A stretch of DNA of 37,627 nt from Rhodospirillales bacterium (GCA_030746935.1 JASLLV010000004.1:1-37627); one strand, 5' to 3'. Counted from the stretch's first letter, positions 1 through 7,956 are shown. Notes: generated from the letters alone by a model not told the origin. Numbers and translations: made by a program.

Positions 1-46
1 GAAAGGGAGAAATAGGGTAATTCGTCCCTATCCGCGTGCTCCCTAG

Positions 47-81
47 AAAGAAATCGGCTCCAGCCGTTTCCAGCCTGAGCC
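47..81 (-). terminator. possible weak terminator after tRNA-Arg
   Basis: Read leftwards from the tRNA, GGCTC (81-77) can pair with GAGCC (60-56), followed by a T-rich stretch (55-47). The stem is only 5 bp, so this is tentative. A second small inverted repeat, ATAGGG (12-17) with CCCTAT (26-31), lies further left and has no T-tract. Confidence 0.25.
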
Positions 82-109
82 TCAATAATGTATTTTTCAA
101 TAAACTAAA

Positions 110-186
110 TGGCGCGCCCGGGAGGACTCGAACCCCCAACCTCCTGATCCGTAGTCAGACGCTCTATCCAATTGAGCTACGGGCGC
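110..186 (-). tRNA. tRNA-Arg(ACG)
   Basis: The minus strand folds into a full cloverleaf. The 7-bp acceptor stem pairs GCGCCCG (186-180) with CGGGCGC (120-114). The D arm is GCTC/GAGC. The anticodon stem TCTGA/TCAGG closes a loop CTACGGA, giving anticodon ACG, which is normally modified to ICG and reads CGU/CGC/CGA. The T arm has a TTCGAGT loop. The discriminator is G and the terminal CCA is encoded (112-110). The gene is transcribed leftwards, away from the lipoprotein gene. No integrase or duplicated tRNA end is seen nearby, so there is no sign that it serves as an attachment site here. Confidence 0.97.
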
Positions 187-489
187 ATCACTAGGCGGCA
201 TCCCGAGAGCGTCGCGCCATGAACTTGGGCGCGCGGCTCGCCGCCGCGAAGGGACGCGAAACTACGCCCAAGGGCCGCTTTGGGTCAAGCGCGCCCGGGG
301 CCCCCCGCGGGGCCCGATGCGATCCTTCGAAAACCGGCTGGCGGAGGCCCTTGACAATCCTGACTTGTCCGGTGTTAGGCCTTTGCGTAAACTCGCGAAA
401 ATTCGATTCGGGGGGACGCTACCGGTCCGTGTCGTTTCCGGCTCATGCGGGGCCGCGCTTCACCTCGATTGATTGAGGATGCCGACGCA
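187..489. other. divergent intergenic region between tRNA-Arg and the lipoprotein gene
   Basis: About 300 bp with no supportable gene. It contains a GC hairpin, GGGCCCC (298-304) with GGGGCCC (309-315), loop 4 nt, without a T-tract. It also holds a candidate rightward promoter at 351-380. The in-frame ATG at 445 would add 15 residues in front of a good lipoprotein signal peptide, so this part is treated as leader rather than coding sequence. Confidence 0.5.
351..380 (+). promoter_or_regulatory. candidate sigma70-type promoter for the lipoprotein gene
   Basis: A perfect TTGACA at 351-356 is followed after 18 bp by TTAGGC (375-380), a poor -10. It lies about 110 bp upstream of the chosen start at 490. 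The -35 is convincing, the -10 is not. Confidence 0.35.
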
Positions 490-1659
490 ATGACCCTTTG
501 GAAAATTACGACGGCGCTCGCGTCGGCCGCGTTGTTCGCGGCCGGGTGTACGTTCACCGAGGAGGCCCTTTGGCCGTCGCTGACGGGCGAAGAGCCATCG
601 GGGGGATCGGCTCAAGAAGCAGCCGCCCCGGCACCCGCCGCGTTACCTGCCCCGGCGCGCCCGCCCGTCCAGCAAGCGCAGCGGCCCGCCTCGGCGCCGC
701 GCGCCGCGCCCCAGGCCGCACCGCCGCCCACCGGCGGCGAGACGGGAACCTCGGTCGGCAAGAAGATCGGAGATCTGGGCGTCGAGCTCGATCGCCTGCG
801 CGGCTCGATCTCGCAGCACAATTCCATGCTTCAGGAACTGCGCTCCACAGTCGTCCAGGATTCGCAGCGCTATCACGGCACCGTCGCGGCGATCAACGCC
901 CGCCTCCAGGTCGGTACCACACCCGGCAACCCGGTCCTCGTGCAGCAGTTTACCGCTGCCCAGAGCGAGCTCGACCGCGTCGCAACCAGCATCGGCGGGC
1001 TCAACCGGCTGGCGGCGGCGGTGGACGCGGATTCCACGCTTTCGGCATTTCTGTCTGAATCCACCCACGCCGCCTTTACCCTTACCGGCGCCGTCGACGA
1101 GGATCATCGCCGGCTCGCCATCCTCGAGGACGAGGTGAACCGAACCGTCGTTCTGGTCGATCGGCTGATGAACGAGGTCGCCGACGACGTTCGCAGGCAA
1201 ACCCAGTACGTCGCCACCGAGCGCAGCAATCTGAATTTGCTCTCGACCGGCATCAAGGTCGGCGAGATCTACGGCGCGAGTCTGGTCAACCGGGCCGTGA
1301 CGGCGGCCGGCGCTTCGGCGCCGACAGGTCCGCTGTTGGCCTCGGCCGACATCTCCGGACGCCGCCCGCTCGTGCTCATCCGCTTCGACCGGCCCGACGT
1401 CCCCTTCCAACAAGCGCTCTACAACGCCGTCAGCCGGGCGCTCGAGCGGCGCCCCAACGCGTCCTTCGATCTGCTCGCCGTGGCGCCCGCGGTCGGGACC
1501 CGGGGCCAAGTGGCGTTGAACACTACCAAGGCGCGGCAGGAAGCCGGGGGGGTCTTGCGGGCGCTCATCGAGATGGGACTGCCGCCGAGCCGCGTCGCCA
1601 TGTCGGCGAGCATCAGCGCGGCGGCGACCACGAACGAGGTTCACCTCTACATCCGCTGA
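490..1659 (+). CDS. lipoprotein with coiled-coil middle and OmpA-like C-terminus
   Basis: The 389-residue product starts at ATG 490 with GAGGA about 10 nt upstream. The N-terminus is a type II signal peptide with a lipobox ending LFAAGC (Cys about residue 20), so it should be lipidated in the envelope. A Pro/Ala-rich linker follows (about residues 40-85). The middle (about 90-270) is long and helical and looks like coiled coil. The last roughly 100 residues, from RPLVLIRF to EVHLYIR, resemble an OmpA/MotB peptidoglycan-binding fold: a strand-helix repeat with KARQEAGGVLRALIEMGLP before the final strand. I do not recognise a named family. An envelope tether or spacer between membrane and peptidoglycan is inferred. 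A longer start at 445 would bury the signal peptide. Confidence 0.8.
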   Translation: MTLWKITTALASAALFAAGCTFTEEALWPSLTGEEPSGGSAQEAAAPAPAALPAPARPPVQQAQRPASAPRAAPQAAPPPTGGETGTSVGKKIGDLGVELDRLRGSISQHNSMLQELRSTVVQDSQRYHGTVAAINARLQVGTTPGNPVLVQQFTAAQSELDRVATSIGGLNRLAAAVDADSTLSAFLSESTHAAFTLTGAVDEDHRRLAILEDEVNRTVVLVDRLMNEVADDVRRQTQYVATERSNLNLLSTGIKVGEIYGASLVNRAVTAAGASAPTGPLLASADISGRRPLVLIRFDRPDVPFQQALYNAVSRALERRPNASFDLLAVAPAVGTRGQVALNTTKARQEAGGVLRALIEMGLPPSRVAMSASISAAATTNEVHLYIR

Positions 1660-1768
1660 ACGGGCCGCCGATTCAGGCGCTTCCAGGCCCAATCCGCGAC
1701 CGCGCGCGCCACCCGGCGCCCGCACCCAGGGCATCGCGCCCCGCTAACACCGAGAAGAGCTCGAATCC

Positions 1769-2674
1769 TTGAGAACGCCGGTCTTCTCGCCGCCCGCCGG
1801 CCTATTGCTCGTCGCCACGCTCAGCATTCTCTGGGGCGTCAACTGGCCAATCATGAAGGTGGCGCTGAACGAGATCCCGCCGTGGACGTTCCGGGCGCTC
1901 GCGGGACCGGCGGGCGGCCTCGTCCTTCTTCTCGCCGCCCGGATGCGGGGAATCTCGACCGCCATCCCGAGACGGGTGTGGATGGCGTTCGCATTCGTCA
2001 CGCTTTGCAACGTTACGCTCTGGCACTTGAGCTATTCCATCGGCCTCACGCATCTCACATCGGGCCGGGCGATCTTGATCGGCTACACCATGCCGCTCTG
2101 GGCGTCGATGTTGGCGGTGTTCGTTCTTGGCGAGCGGATCACGGCCCGCCGGGCGCTGGCATTGGCGCTCGGCATGGGTGGAATCGCCGTTCTTCTCGGC
2201 TCCGACATCGGCGCCGCCGCGACCGCGCCGGTGGGCGTCGCGTTCATGGTGTTCGGTGCAATCACTTGGGCGACGGGTACGGTGTTCCTGAAGCGCATAA
2301 CCTGGGGCGTTCCGATTCTCGCGCTTACCGGATGGCAGCTCCTCCTAGGATCGCTTCCATACGTTCCGGGCGCGATTCTCTTCGAGGACGCGAACTTGGG
2401 CGCGATCTCGCCGGCGGCCGCGCTGGCGGTGCTCTACAATGTTTTCGTCGCCATCAGCCTCGGCACCTACCTGTGGTTCAGGATCGTCCGGCTTCTTCCG
2501 GCCAACGTCTCGGCGATCTGCACGCTGATGAGCCCGGTGATCGGCGTCGTCGCCGGCAATCTCGCGCTCGGCGAGCCGCTCGGCGGAACCGAGCTGGCGG
2601 CGCTCGCGCTCGTGTGCTCGGCCCTCGTCCTGGCACTGTTCGAACGCGAAACGCAAGGGGCTCCGCGCCGGTGA
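1769..2674 (+). CDS. DMT-superfamily permease (EamA domain)
   Basis: A 301-residue integral membrane protein of the drug/metabolite transporter family. Hydrophobic segments fill most of it, arranged as two EamA repeats of about five helices each, which is the usual length and layout. The first helix (LLLVATLSILWGVNWPIMK) contains the Gly-Trp-Asn motif typical of the family. The second repeat begins near residue 150 (VGVAFMVFGAITWATGTVF). The start is TTG 1769, because the next ATG falls after the first helix. Substrate cannot be read from sequence; amino acids, nucleotides or other metabolites are all known for the family. It stands alone, with 109 bp before it and 232 bp after it. Confidence 0.88.
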   Translation: MRTPVFSPPAGLLLVATLSILWGVNWPIMKVALNEIPPWTFRALAGPAGGLVLLLAARMRGISTAIPRRVWMAFAFVTLCNVTLWHLSYSIGLTHLTSGRAILIGYTMPLWASMLAVFVLGERITARRALALALGMGGIAVLLGSDIGAAATAPVGVAFMVFGAITWATGTVFLKRITWGVPILALTGWQLLLGSLPYVPGAILFEDANLGAISPAAALAVLYNVFVAISLGTYLWFRIVRLLPANVSAICTLMSPVIGVVAGNLALGEPLGGTELAALALVCSALVLALFERETQGAPRR

Positions 2675-2906
2675 GCGCGCCCTCTTCGCGACCGGCGTTG
2701 CGGGCGAACCCTGGATCGTTATCCACTCATGCGGAATCGCACCAGCCCCCGCCCGACCGCAAGGAGAGTGGTACGCTTGGGGCGGCCGCGCAGAAGTGCT
2801 GAGCGGAGCCGACTCAACGGATAAAGCGCTGGCGTGTTGTCGCGGGCGCGCGCGCGACGCACAATCGCGGATCGACGCTTGCCGATAGTCAATGAGAGAG
2901 GCCCCC

Positions 2907-3935
2907 GTGAGATCCCGCATCCGCACACCTTTGATTGGAGCGACTGTCCTGGCGCTCGTCTCGGCCACGTTGGGCGCGTGCTCGGCGGTGGCCGATGACT
3001 TGAACGCGGTCTTCGTCGGAACCCGGGGCGATTCCGTTTACGCCATCGTCGATGACGAACGCGACGGGACGGCGGACCGGACCCTGAAAGTGCTCTCGGG
3101 TCTCAATGTCGCCAACGGCATCGCCTATGGCGACGCCGTTCTCTACGTGGCCGAACAGCACCGCGTCGCCCGCTACGATGTACGCGATCTCGAATCTCTG
3201 GCCCGCGCCCGGCCCACGGTCATCTACAACCGCCTTCCGGACAAGCGCTGGCACGGCTGGCGCTACGCCGCGCTCGGCCCCGACCGGGGCCTTTACGTCA
3301 CCGTCGGCTCGCCGTGCAACATCTGCAAGCCCACCGGCCTCGAGGGAACGATCTTGCGGTTCGACCCCGGTGGCGGTGAGCCGCAAATCGTCGCCCGTGG
3401 GGTACGCAATTCGGTCGGCATGGACTTCCACCCCAATACCGGAGAGCTCTTCTTCACCGACAACGGTGCCGACGGCATGGGTGACGATGTGCCTCCCGAC
3501 GAGCTCAACCACGCGCCCCGAGCGGGGATGCATTTCGGATTCCCCTATTACGGTGGCGGCGACGCGGCCACGGATTTCTTGCCCGGCGGCGGTCCACCGT
3601 TACCGGTGATCATGCCGGTGGTAGCTTTCGCCGCCCACGTCGCGGCGCTCGGCGTGCACTTCTATCGCGGCGCCACGTTTCCGCCCCAATACCGGGGCGA
3701 CGCCTTCGTCGCCCAACACGGCTCGTGGAACCGGACCATTCCCGACGGCTACCGGATCGCCCGGGTGCGCTTCGACGAAAGCGGCGGCGCCACGTGGAAG
3801 CCATTCGCCGAAGGCTGGCTGACGCGCGGCCAGGCGTGGGGCCGCCCCGTGGACGTCAAGGAGCACTGGGACGGCTCGCTCCTGATCTCCGACGACCGCG
3901 CTGGCGTCGTCTACCGGATCGCCCATGGGTCGTGA
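2907..3935 (+). CDS. sorbosone/glucose dehydrogenase-like beta-propeller lipoprotein
   Basis: About 342 residues in the L-sorbosone dehydrogenase / PQQ-dependent glucose dehydrogenase-like beta-propeller family. After a signal peptide with lipobox LGAC (Cys about residue 25), the propeller shows typical pieces: NVANGIAYGDAVLYVAEQ, GPDRGLYVTVGSPCNIC, GVRNSVGMDFHP, FTDNGADGMGDDVPPDELN, and WNRTIPDGYRI near the end. The family oxidises sugars or aldehydes in the periplasm, often with PQQ; the substrate here is unknown. I chose GTG 2907 because GAGAGAGG (2895-2902) lies just upstream, whereas the ATG at 2892 has no ribosome-binding site. Its end faces panC, 15 bp away. Confidence 0.82.
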   Translation: MRSRIRTPLIGATVLALVSATLGACSAVADDLNAVFVGTRGDSVYAIVDDERDGTADRTLKVLSGLNVANGIAYGDAVLYVAEQHRVARYDVRDLESLARARPTVIYNRLPDKRWHGWRYAALGPDRGLYVTVGSPCNICKPTGLEGTILRFDPGGGEPQIVARGVRNSVGMDFHPNTGELFFTDNGADGMGDDVPPDELNHAPRAGMHFGFPYYGGGDAATDFLPGGGPPLPVIMPVVAFAAHVAALGVHFYRGATFPPQYRGDAFVAQHGSWNRTIPDGYRIARVRFDESGGATWKPFAEGWLTRGQAWGRPVDVKEHWDGSLLISDDRAGVVYRIAHGS

Positions 3936-3950
3936 GGCGCGGTTGGGCGA

Positions 3951-4817
3951 TCAGGCATCGCGCGCAGGCTCCGGCGCGACCGCCACGTTGTCGATGAGCC
4001 GGGTCGTCCCGAGACGGGCGGCGGCGAGCACGCGGGCCGGCCGCGCCGGGTATGCGGGCGGACCCAGGGTCTCGGCGTCGCGCACCGCGACGTAATCGAC
4101 GTTCGTGAAGCCCGCGTCCAGCAATGTCTGGCGGGCATCCGCGCAAGCCCTATCCGCATCGCCGCCGGCGCCGACCGTTCGCGCGACGTAGGTGATCGCG
4201 CGAAAGAGCCGGGGCGCACGTTTGCGTTCGGCGGGCGACAAATAGGCGTTGCGGGACGCGGCCGCGAGGCCGTCCGCTTCGCGCACCGTGGGTGCGGCCT
4301 CGATCGCAACCGGGATGTCGAGATCCGCGACCAGGCGCCGGATCACGACCAGCTGTTGATAGTCCTTTTCGCCGAAAAAAGCCGCGTCCGGCAGCGCCTT
4401 CATGAGAAGTTTGGTCACCACCGTGGCGATGCCCTCGAAAAATCCGGGCCGGAACGCGCCTTCGAGATCGTCTCCCAAAGCGTCGACCACGACGCGGGTC
4501 GCGAATCCGGGCCCGTAGACGTCGCCCACGTCAGGGGCGTAGAGGGCGTCCGCGCCCTCGGCTTCGAGGAGGGCGGCGTCGGCCGCCTCGTCGCGGGGGT
4601 AACGTGCGAGATCTTCGCTGGGCGCGAATTGCTTGGGGTTGACGAAGAGCGTTACGCAGGTACGCGTGGTCGCCGCGCGGCAAAGGCGCACCAGCGAGAG
4701 GTGCCCTTCGTGCAACGCGCCCATGGTTGGGACCAGGCCGACGCTTTCGCCGGCGCATCGCCAATCGCGGAGCTGCGCGCGTAGCTCTTCTGTGGTCCTG
4801 AGGATGGGAAGCGCCAT
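3951..4817 (-). CDS. panC: pantothenate synthetase
   Basis: This enzyme joins pantoate and beta-alanine with ATP to form pantothenate, the last step of vitamin B5 synthesis, in the cytoplasm. The 288-residue length is normal. The nucleotidyltransferase signature VPTMGALHEGH is at residues 29-39, followed by TLFVNPKQF, and FGEKDYQQLVVIRRL carries the ATP/pantoate-binding residues. Later come VREADGLAAASRN and YLSPAER. The start is ATG 4817; the open frame runs on to 5024 but only through the hairpin block, and family members start at this MALPILRT. No clear ribosome-binding site precedes it. It follows panB on the same strand but is separated from it by 327 bp of structured DNA. Confidence 0.96.
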   Translation of the reverse strand: MALPILRTTEELRAQLRDWRCAGESVGLVPTMGALHEGHLSLVRLCRAATTRTCVTLFVNPKQFAPSEDLARYPRDEAADAALLEAEGADALYAPDVGDVYGPGFATRVVVDALGDDLEGAFRPGFFEGIATVVTKLLMKALPDAAFFGEKDYQQLVVIRRLVADLDIPVAIEAAPTVREADGLAAASRNAYLSPAERKRAPRLFRAITYVARTVGAGGDADRACADARQTLLDAGFTNVDYVAVRDAETLGPPAYPARPARVLAAARLGTTRLIDNVAVAPEPARDA

Positions 4818-5118
4818 GGTTAGTCGTGAAAAAGTCCCTCGCCCTCGGCTCGGTGTACTTTTTCCCGGTGTGAATGCGGCCGAATCGGCCCTTGAGGCAG
4901 CTCCGCGGGCCGATTCGAGAGTCTTCCTCCAGCCACGTAATTCGGCGTGGCGGAAACATATTGCAAGGATTTGCGCCCTTCGTCTGCAAATCCTTGCGAA
5001 AGAGAGCAAGCGGAAGGCGGGCACCGGGCCGCCCCAAGCCCGCCTTCTTCATTGTAAAAATTGAAGAAAAGTACACTGAGCGTTCGCGAAGGACTTTTCT
5101 TCACGGTCAACACCATGG
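4814..5118. repeat. six-hairpin intergenic element between panB and panC, bounded by diverged inverted repeats
   Basis: Six successive inverted repeats fill this spacer. H1 pairs 4828-4835 with 4857-4864 (8 bp). H2 pairs 4881-4891 with 4907-4917 (11 bp). H3 pairs 4932-4937 with 4946-4951 (6 bp). H4 pairs 4963-4974 with 4986-4997 (12 bp). H5 pairs 5013-5022 with 5038-5047 (10 bp). H6 pairs 5062-5072 with 5093-5103 (11 bp). All stems are perfect and loops are 8-21 nt. The two ends, about 4814-4867 and 5056-5118, are also similar to each other in inverted orientation, each running from a CCATGG through a GGACTTTT-like segment to a GTAC(A/T)CTTTT-like segment. That layout fits a MITE-like or REP-like mobile repeat, or a structured leader RNA for panC. 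No coding function is supported. Confidence 0.75.
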
Positions 5119-5144
5119 CCCCGGCCGCCGGACGGCGACGCGCG

Positions 5145-5996
5145 TTAGGCGGAAGCGGCCCTGGGAACCTTGGGGCCGAAGAGATTCTCCGGCCCGGGGA
5201 ACCGTCTGGCGCGCACATCGTCCGCGTACGCTTCGGCCGCCGATTCGACCGACGCCCCGAGCTCCGCATAGCGGCGGACGAACCGCGGCGTAAAGTCGAG
5301 AAACAGGCCCATCAGGTCTTCAGTCACCAGGATCTGGCCGTCGCAGGCCGGCGATGCCCCGATCCCGATGGTGGGAACCGGAACCTCGTCGGTGATTCGC
5401 CGCGCCAAGGGCTCGACCGTGCTCTCGATCACGATGGCGAACGCGCCCGCGTCCGAGACGGCCTTGGCGTCGTCCATGATGCGGGCCGCGTCTTCGGGCG
5501 CGCGTCCTTGCGCCCGGTATCCGCCGGCCGTGTGGACCGACTGCGGCATTAGGCCGACGTGTCCGAGGACCGGAATTCCGCGGGCGGTGAGAAACGCAAT
5601 GGTCTCGGCCATTTCGGCGCCGCCCTCGAGCTTGATGCCGGCGCAGCCGGTTTCCGCCATGACGCGGGCCGCGTTGCGAAACGCGAGCGCCGGCGTTTCC
5701 TGATAGGTGCCGAACGGCATGTCCACGATCACGCACGAAAGCTCGGCTCCGCGCACGACCGCGCCGCCGTGGGCGATCATCGTCTCAAGCGTCACGGAAA
5801 GCGTGCTGGAATGGCCGTAGATCACCATCGCCAGCGAATCGCCCACCAGCAAAAGATCGACGTGGGAATCCAGAAGCTGCGCCATGGGCGTCGTGTAGGC
5901 GGTCAGGCACACCAGCGGAACGCCGCCCTTGCGCCCCCCAATCTCGGGCACGGTCGTCCTGTGTTTCCGATGCGGTCCGTACACGCACGGCTCCAT
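5145..5996 (-). CDS. panB: 3-methyl-2-oxobutanoate hydroxymethyltransferase
   Basis: PanB transfers a hydroxymethyl group from methylene-tetrahydrofolate to alpha-ketoisovalerate, giving ketopantoate for pantothenate synthesis. The 283-residue product has the TIM-barrel landmarks: [15 protein letters not shown] (25-39), the metal-binding VGDS (51-54), [25 protein letters not shown] (91-99), the [10 protein letters not shown] segment, [11 protein letters not shown], and [12 protein letters not shown]. The order and length match the family. It is the first gene of the minus-strand panB-panC pair. A candidate promoter lies at 6040-6068, about 45 bp upstream. The ribosome-binding site is weak (GGAA about 10 nt before the ATG). 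Confidence 0.96.
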   Translation of the reverse strand: MEPCVYGPHRKHRTTVPEIGGRKGGVPLVCLTAYTTPMAQLLDSHVDLLLVGDSLAMVIYGHSSTLSVTLETMIAHGGAVVRGAELSCVIVDMPFGTYQETPALAFRNAARVMAETGCAGIKLEGGAEMAETIAFLTARGIPVLGHVGLMPQSVHTAGGYRAQGRAPEDAARIMDDAKAVSDAGAFAIVIESTVEPLARRITDEVPVPTIGIGASPACDGQILVTEDLMGLFLDFTPRFVRRYAELGASVESAAEAYADDVRARRFPGPENLFGPKVPRAASA

Positions 5997-6039
5997 CGAA
6001 CGGGATTATTCCGCGGCCACGGCGTTTTCGCTGCACTGC

Positions 6040-6068
6040 AGCATATGCGCCCGCAAGGTGGATTGCAA
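6040..6068 (-). promoter_or_regulatory. candidate sigma70-type promoter for panB-panC
   Basis: On the minus strand TTGCAA (6068-6063) is followed after exactly 17 bp by TATGCT (6045-6040). Transcription would begin near 6033, leaving a leader of about 37 nt before the panB start at 5996. Spacing and position are good, and both boxes are near consensus. Confidence 0.5.
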
Positions 6069-6312
6069 CCGATTCACAACAACCGTAAAACGCTGTCGAA
6101 CTCCTGCATCGGGGTGGGTCGGGCGAGGCGACTGTCAATTACCACCCAGCGCATCCATGCGGTTCCGGCGCGCGTCGCGGTGGAGCGATTTCGCTCATCT
6201 GCTTGTGAATCGTGGGGAAAACCTGGCAATCGGCGGATTTTCGCGCCCTGGCGGCGGGGCGTGCGGGGATGGTTGCGGGGATCGTTTCCATGTTTGCATG
6301 CATCTTAAGCGA

Positions 6313-6342
6313 TTGTGACGGTGCGGCGGTCTCTGCTAGCCT
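6313..6342 (+). promoter_or_regulatory. weak candidate promoter for dcd
   Basis: TTGTGA (6313-6318) and TAGCCT (6337-6342) are spaced by 18 bp, about 65 bp upstream of the dcd start. Both boxes are imperfect. Confidence 0.28.
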
Positions 6343-6408
6343 CGGTGCGGGATACGGAACGCCACCCGGCCTTGGGGGATCGCATTTTCCGGGGCCAGCG
6401 AGGGTGCC

Positions 6409-7620
6409 ATGCACAATTCCGAGTCCGAAAGCGGATTCGATCTTCTTCGCCATCTGGAGCCATCGGAAGGAGCGGAGACCGCGGCCGGCGCAAAGCCGGT
6501 TGAGGCCGAGCGCCGGGCGCATGCCACCGGGATCGTCCCCGCTCAAACCATCCGCGCCATGGTCCGCGAGCGCCACATTCAGGCGCTCGATCCGGTTTCC
6601 GAGGATCAGATCCAGCCGGCGAGCTTGGATCTGCGACTCGGGCACATCGCGTACCGTGTGCGCGCGAGCTTTCTCCCCGGCGAAGGCGTCGGCGTGGCCG
6701 ACAGGATCGAAGCGCTGGGCATGCACGAGATCGACTTGAACGAAGGTGCCGTGCTCGAGAAGGGCTGCGTCTACATCGTCCCGCTGATGGAATCGCTATC
6801 GCTGGGCAAACGGGTCTCGGGCGTCGCGAATCCCAAGAGCTCGAGCGGCCGGCTCGACATCTTCACCCGTCTCATCACCGACGGCGCCCGCGAGTTCGAC
6901 CGGGTGCGCCCCGCCTACAAGGGGCCGCTTTACGCCGAAATCTCGCCTCGGGCGTTCAGCATCGTCGTCCACCGCGGGGACCGACTCAATCAGATCCGTC
7001 TGCGCCGCGGCAGCCCGCCGACAAGCGACACAGCGCTCAGGCGCCTGCACGCCGAGGTCGGGCTCGTGGATGCGGATGCGGGGGACGCGAACATCTCGGG
7101 CGGGATCGCCCTGACCGTCGATCTGCGCGGCGAAGGCGGCGAGGCGCTCATCGGATATCGGGCCAAGCCGCACGCCAGCCTCATCGACATAAGCCTGACC
7201 GACCACTACGAGCCTGAGGATTTTTGGGAGCCCGTCCGCGCAGAACGGGGCAATGGGCTGATCCTCAACCCCGGCGATTTTTATATTCTCGCCTCGCGCG
7301 AAGCTGTCACCGTTCCCCCGGACCACGCCGCCGAGATGCGCGCCTACGACATACTCGTGGGCGAGTTCCGTGTTCACTACGCGGGTTTCTTCGATCCCGG
7401 TTTCGGTTTCGCGGAAAGCGAAGGGGCCGGCTCGCGCGGCGTTCTCGAGGTCCGTTCCCACGAAGTGCCGTTCGTCCTCGAGCACGCCCAGGTCGTCGGC
7501 CGAATCGTCTACGAACGGCTGACCGACGTACCGGACAAGGTCTACGGCCCTGCCATCGGTTCCAGCTACCAGCGCCAGGGCCTGCAGCTCGCCAAGCAGT
7601 TCAAGCGGCCGTCGTCCTGA
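6409..7620 (+). CDS. dcd: dCTP deaminase, double-length alphaproteobacterial form
   Basis: The enzyme deaminates dCTP to dUTP, supplying dUMP for thymidylate synthesis. At 403 residues it is twice the size of E. coli Dcd (193). Two dUTPase-like halves are visible. The first (about 45-210) has EDQIQPASLDLRLG, NPKSSSGRLDIFTRLI and GPLYAEISPR. The second (about 285-395) has LNPGDFYILASREAV, PDHAAEMRAYD, HYAGFFDPGFGF, GVLEVRSHEVPF and the YQRQGLQLAKQF tail. This long form is known in Alphaproteobacteria. ATG 6409 follows AGCGAGGG by a good distance. The first 42 residues (Glu/Ala-rich) look like an extension ahead of the usual start TGIVPAQTIRAM. Confidence 0.9.
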   Translation: MHNSESESGFDLLRHLEPSEGAETAAGAKPVEAERRAHATGIVPAQTIRAMVRERHIQALDPVSEDQIQPASLDLRLGHIAYRVRASFLPGEGVGVADRIEALGMHEIDLNEGAVLEKGCVYIVPLMESLSLGKRVSGVANPKSSSGRLDIFTRLITDGAREFDRVRPAYKGPLYAEISPRAFSIVVHRGDRLNQIRLRRGSPPTSDTALRRLHAEVGLVDADAGDANISGGIALTVDLRGEGGEALIGYRAKPHASLIDISLTDHYEPEDFWEPVRAERGNGLILNPGDFYILASREAVTVPPDHAAEMRAYDILVGEFRVHYAGFFDPGFGFAESEGAGSRGVLEVRSHEVPFVLEHAQVVGRIVYERLTDVPDKVYGPAIGSSYQRQGLQLAKQFKRPSS

Positions 7621-7654
7621 CGCGCGGCCGGCCACGCGCCGGGACGGGCGGTCA

Positions 7655-7786
7655 TTACACCGGGTCGTCGTCGGGCGGGCGCGAACGCCGCGGACGAAAT
7701 GCCCAATAGACGACGCCGACGAACAGGACGACGAGCAGAAAGACCCAGGCTGGACCCACCCCTTCAAGAATCTCGGAAATCGGCAC
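7655..7786 (-). CDS. CcoQ-like small membrane peptide (43 residues)
   Basis: A short open frame that I consider real because of its content. GTG 7786 has GAGG just upstream. The product has one membrane helix (about residues 14-30) ending in WAFRPRRSRPPDD. That helix-then-FRP pattern resembles CcoQ/FixQ, the small assembly-stability subunit of cbb3-type cytochrome c oxidase, whose helix commonly ends VGVVLWAFRP. No ccoN, ccoO or ccoP gene is in the window, so it is an orphan. The frame continues upstream to TTG 7936, but that part is basic and unlike the family. It lies between dcd (its end faces that of dcd) and ggt, which is transcribed the other way. Function is inferred from resemblance only. 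Confidence 0.55.
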   Translation of the reverse strand: MPISEILEGVGPAWVFLLVVLFVGVVYWAFRPRRSRPPDDDPV

Positions 7787-7956
7787 CGCCTCGATTCCCC
7801 GCCGGAACCCGGGGCGCCGAAACCGCCGGCTCCGCCTCGGGCCACGCCGGAGCATAACGGAACCACGAGCGCAATTTCCACATCCGCGCATCCACATCGG
7901 ACGGACGAGGGACAATCCAAACTCTCGGGTCCACAACCGCGCCGAGGCAGGCTACG

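Larger units (their letters stand above)
5997..6408. other. divergent intergenic region panB / dcd
   Basis: This 412-bp stretch separates two genes transcribed away from each other. I see no supportable gene in it. It contains one good leftward and one weak rightward promoter candidate, listed separately, and an overlapping short palindromic run around 6294-6303 (TTTGCATGCATC). Confidence 0.5.

Noticed and set aside
1-109. AT-richer left end as the edge of an element integrated at tRNA-Arg
   Set aside because: There is too little sequence, and no integrase or repeated tRNA end is present.
643-1734. Long minus-strand frame of 363 codons opposite the lipoprotein gene
   Set aside because: It is the antisense shadow of a GC-rich gene: Arg/Gly/Ala-rich, without domains, signal or ribosome-binding site.
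4818-5024. Extended panC start at 5024
   Set aside because: The extra 69 residues come from the hairpin block, are Arg-rich and are not part of the PanC family.
4828-5103. The hairpin series read as a CRISPR array
   Set aside because: The stems differ from one another, spacing is irregular and there are no identical repeats or cas genes.
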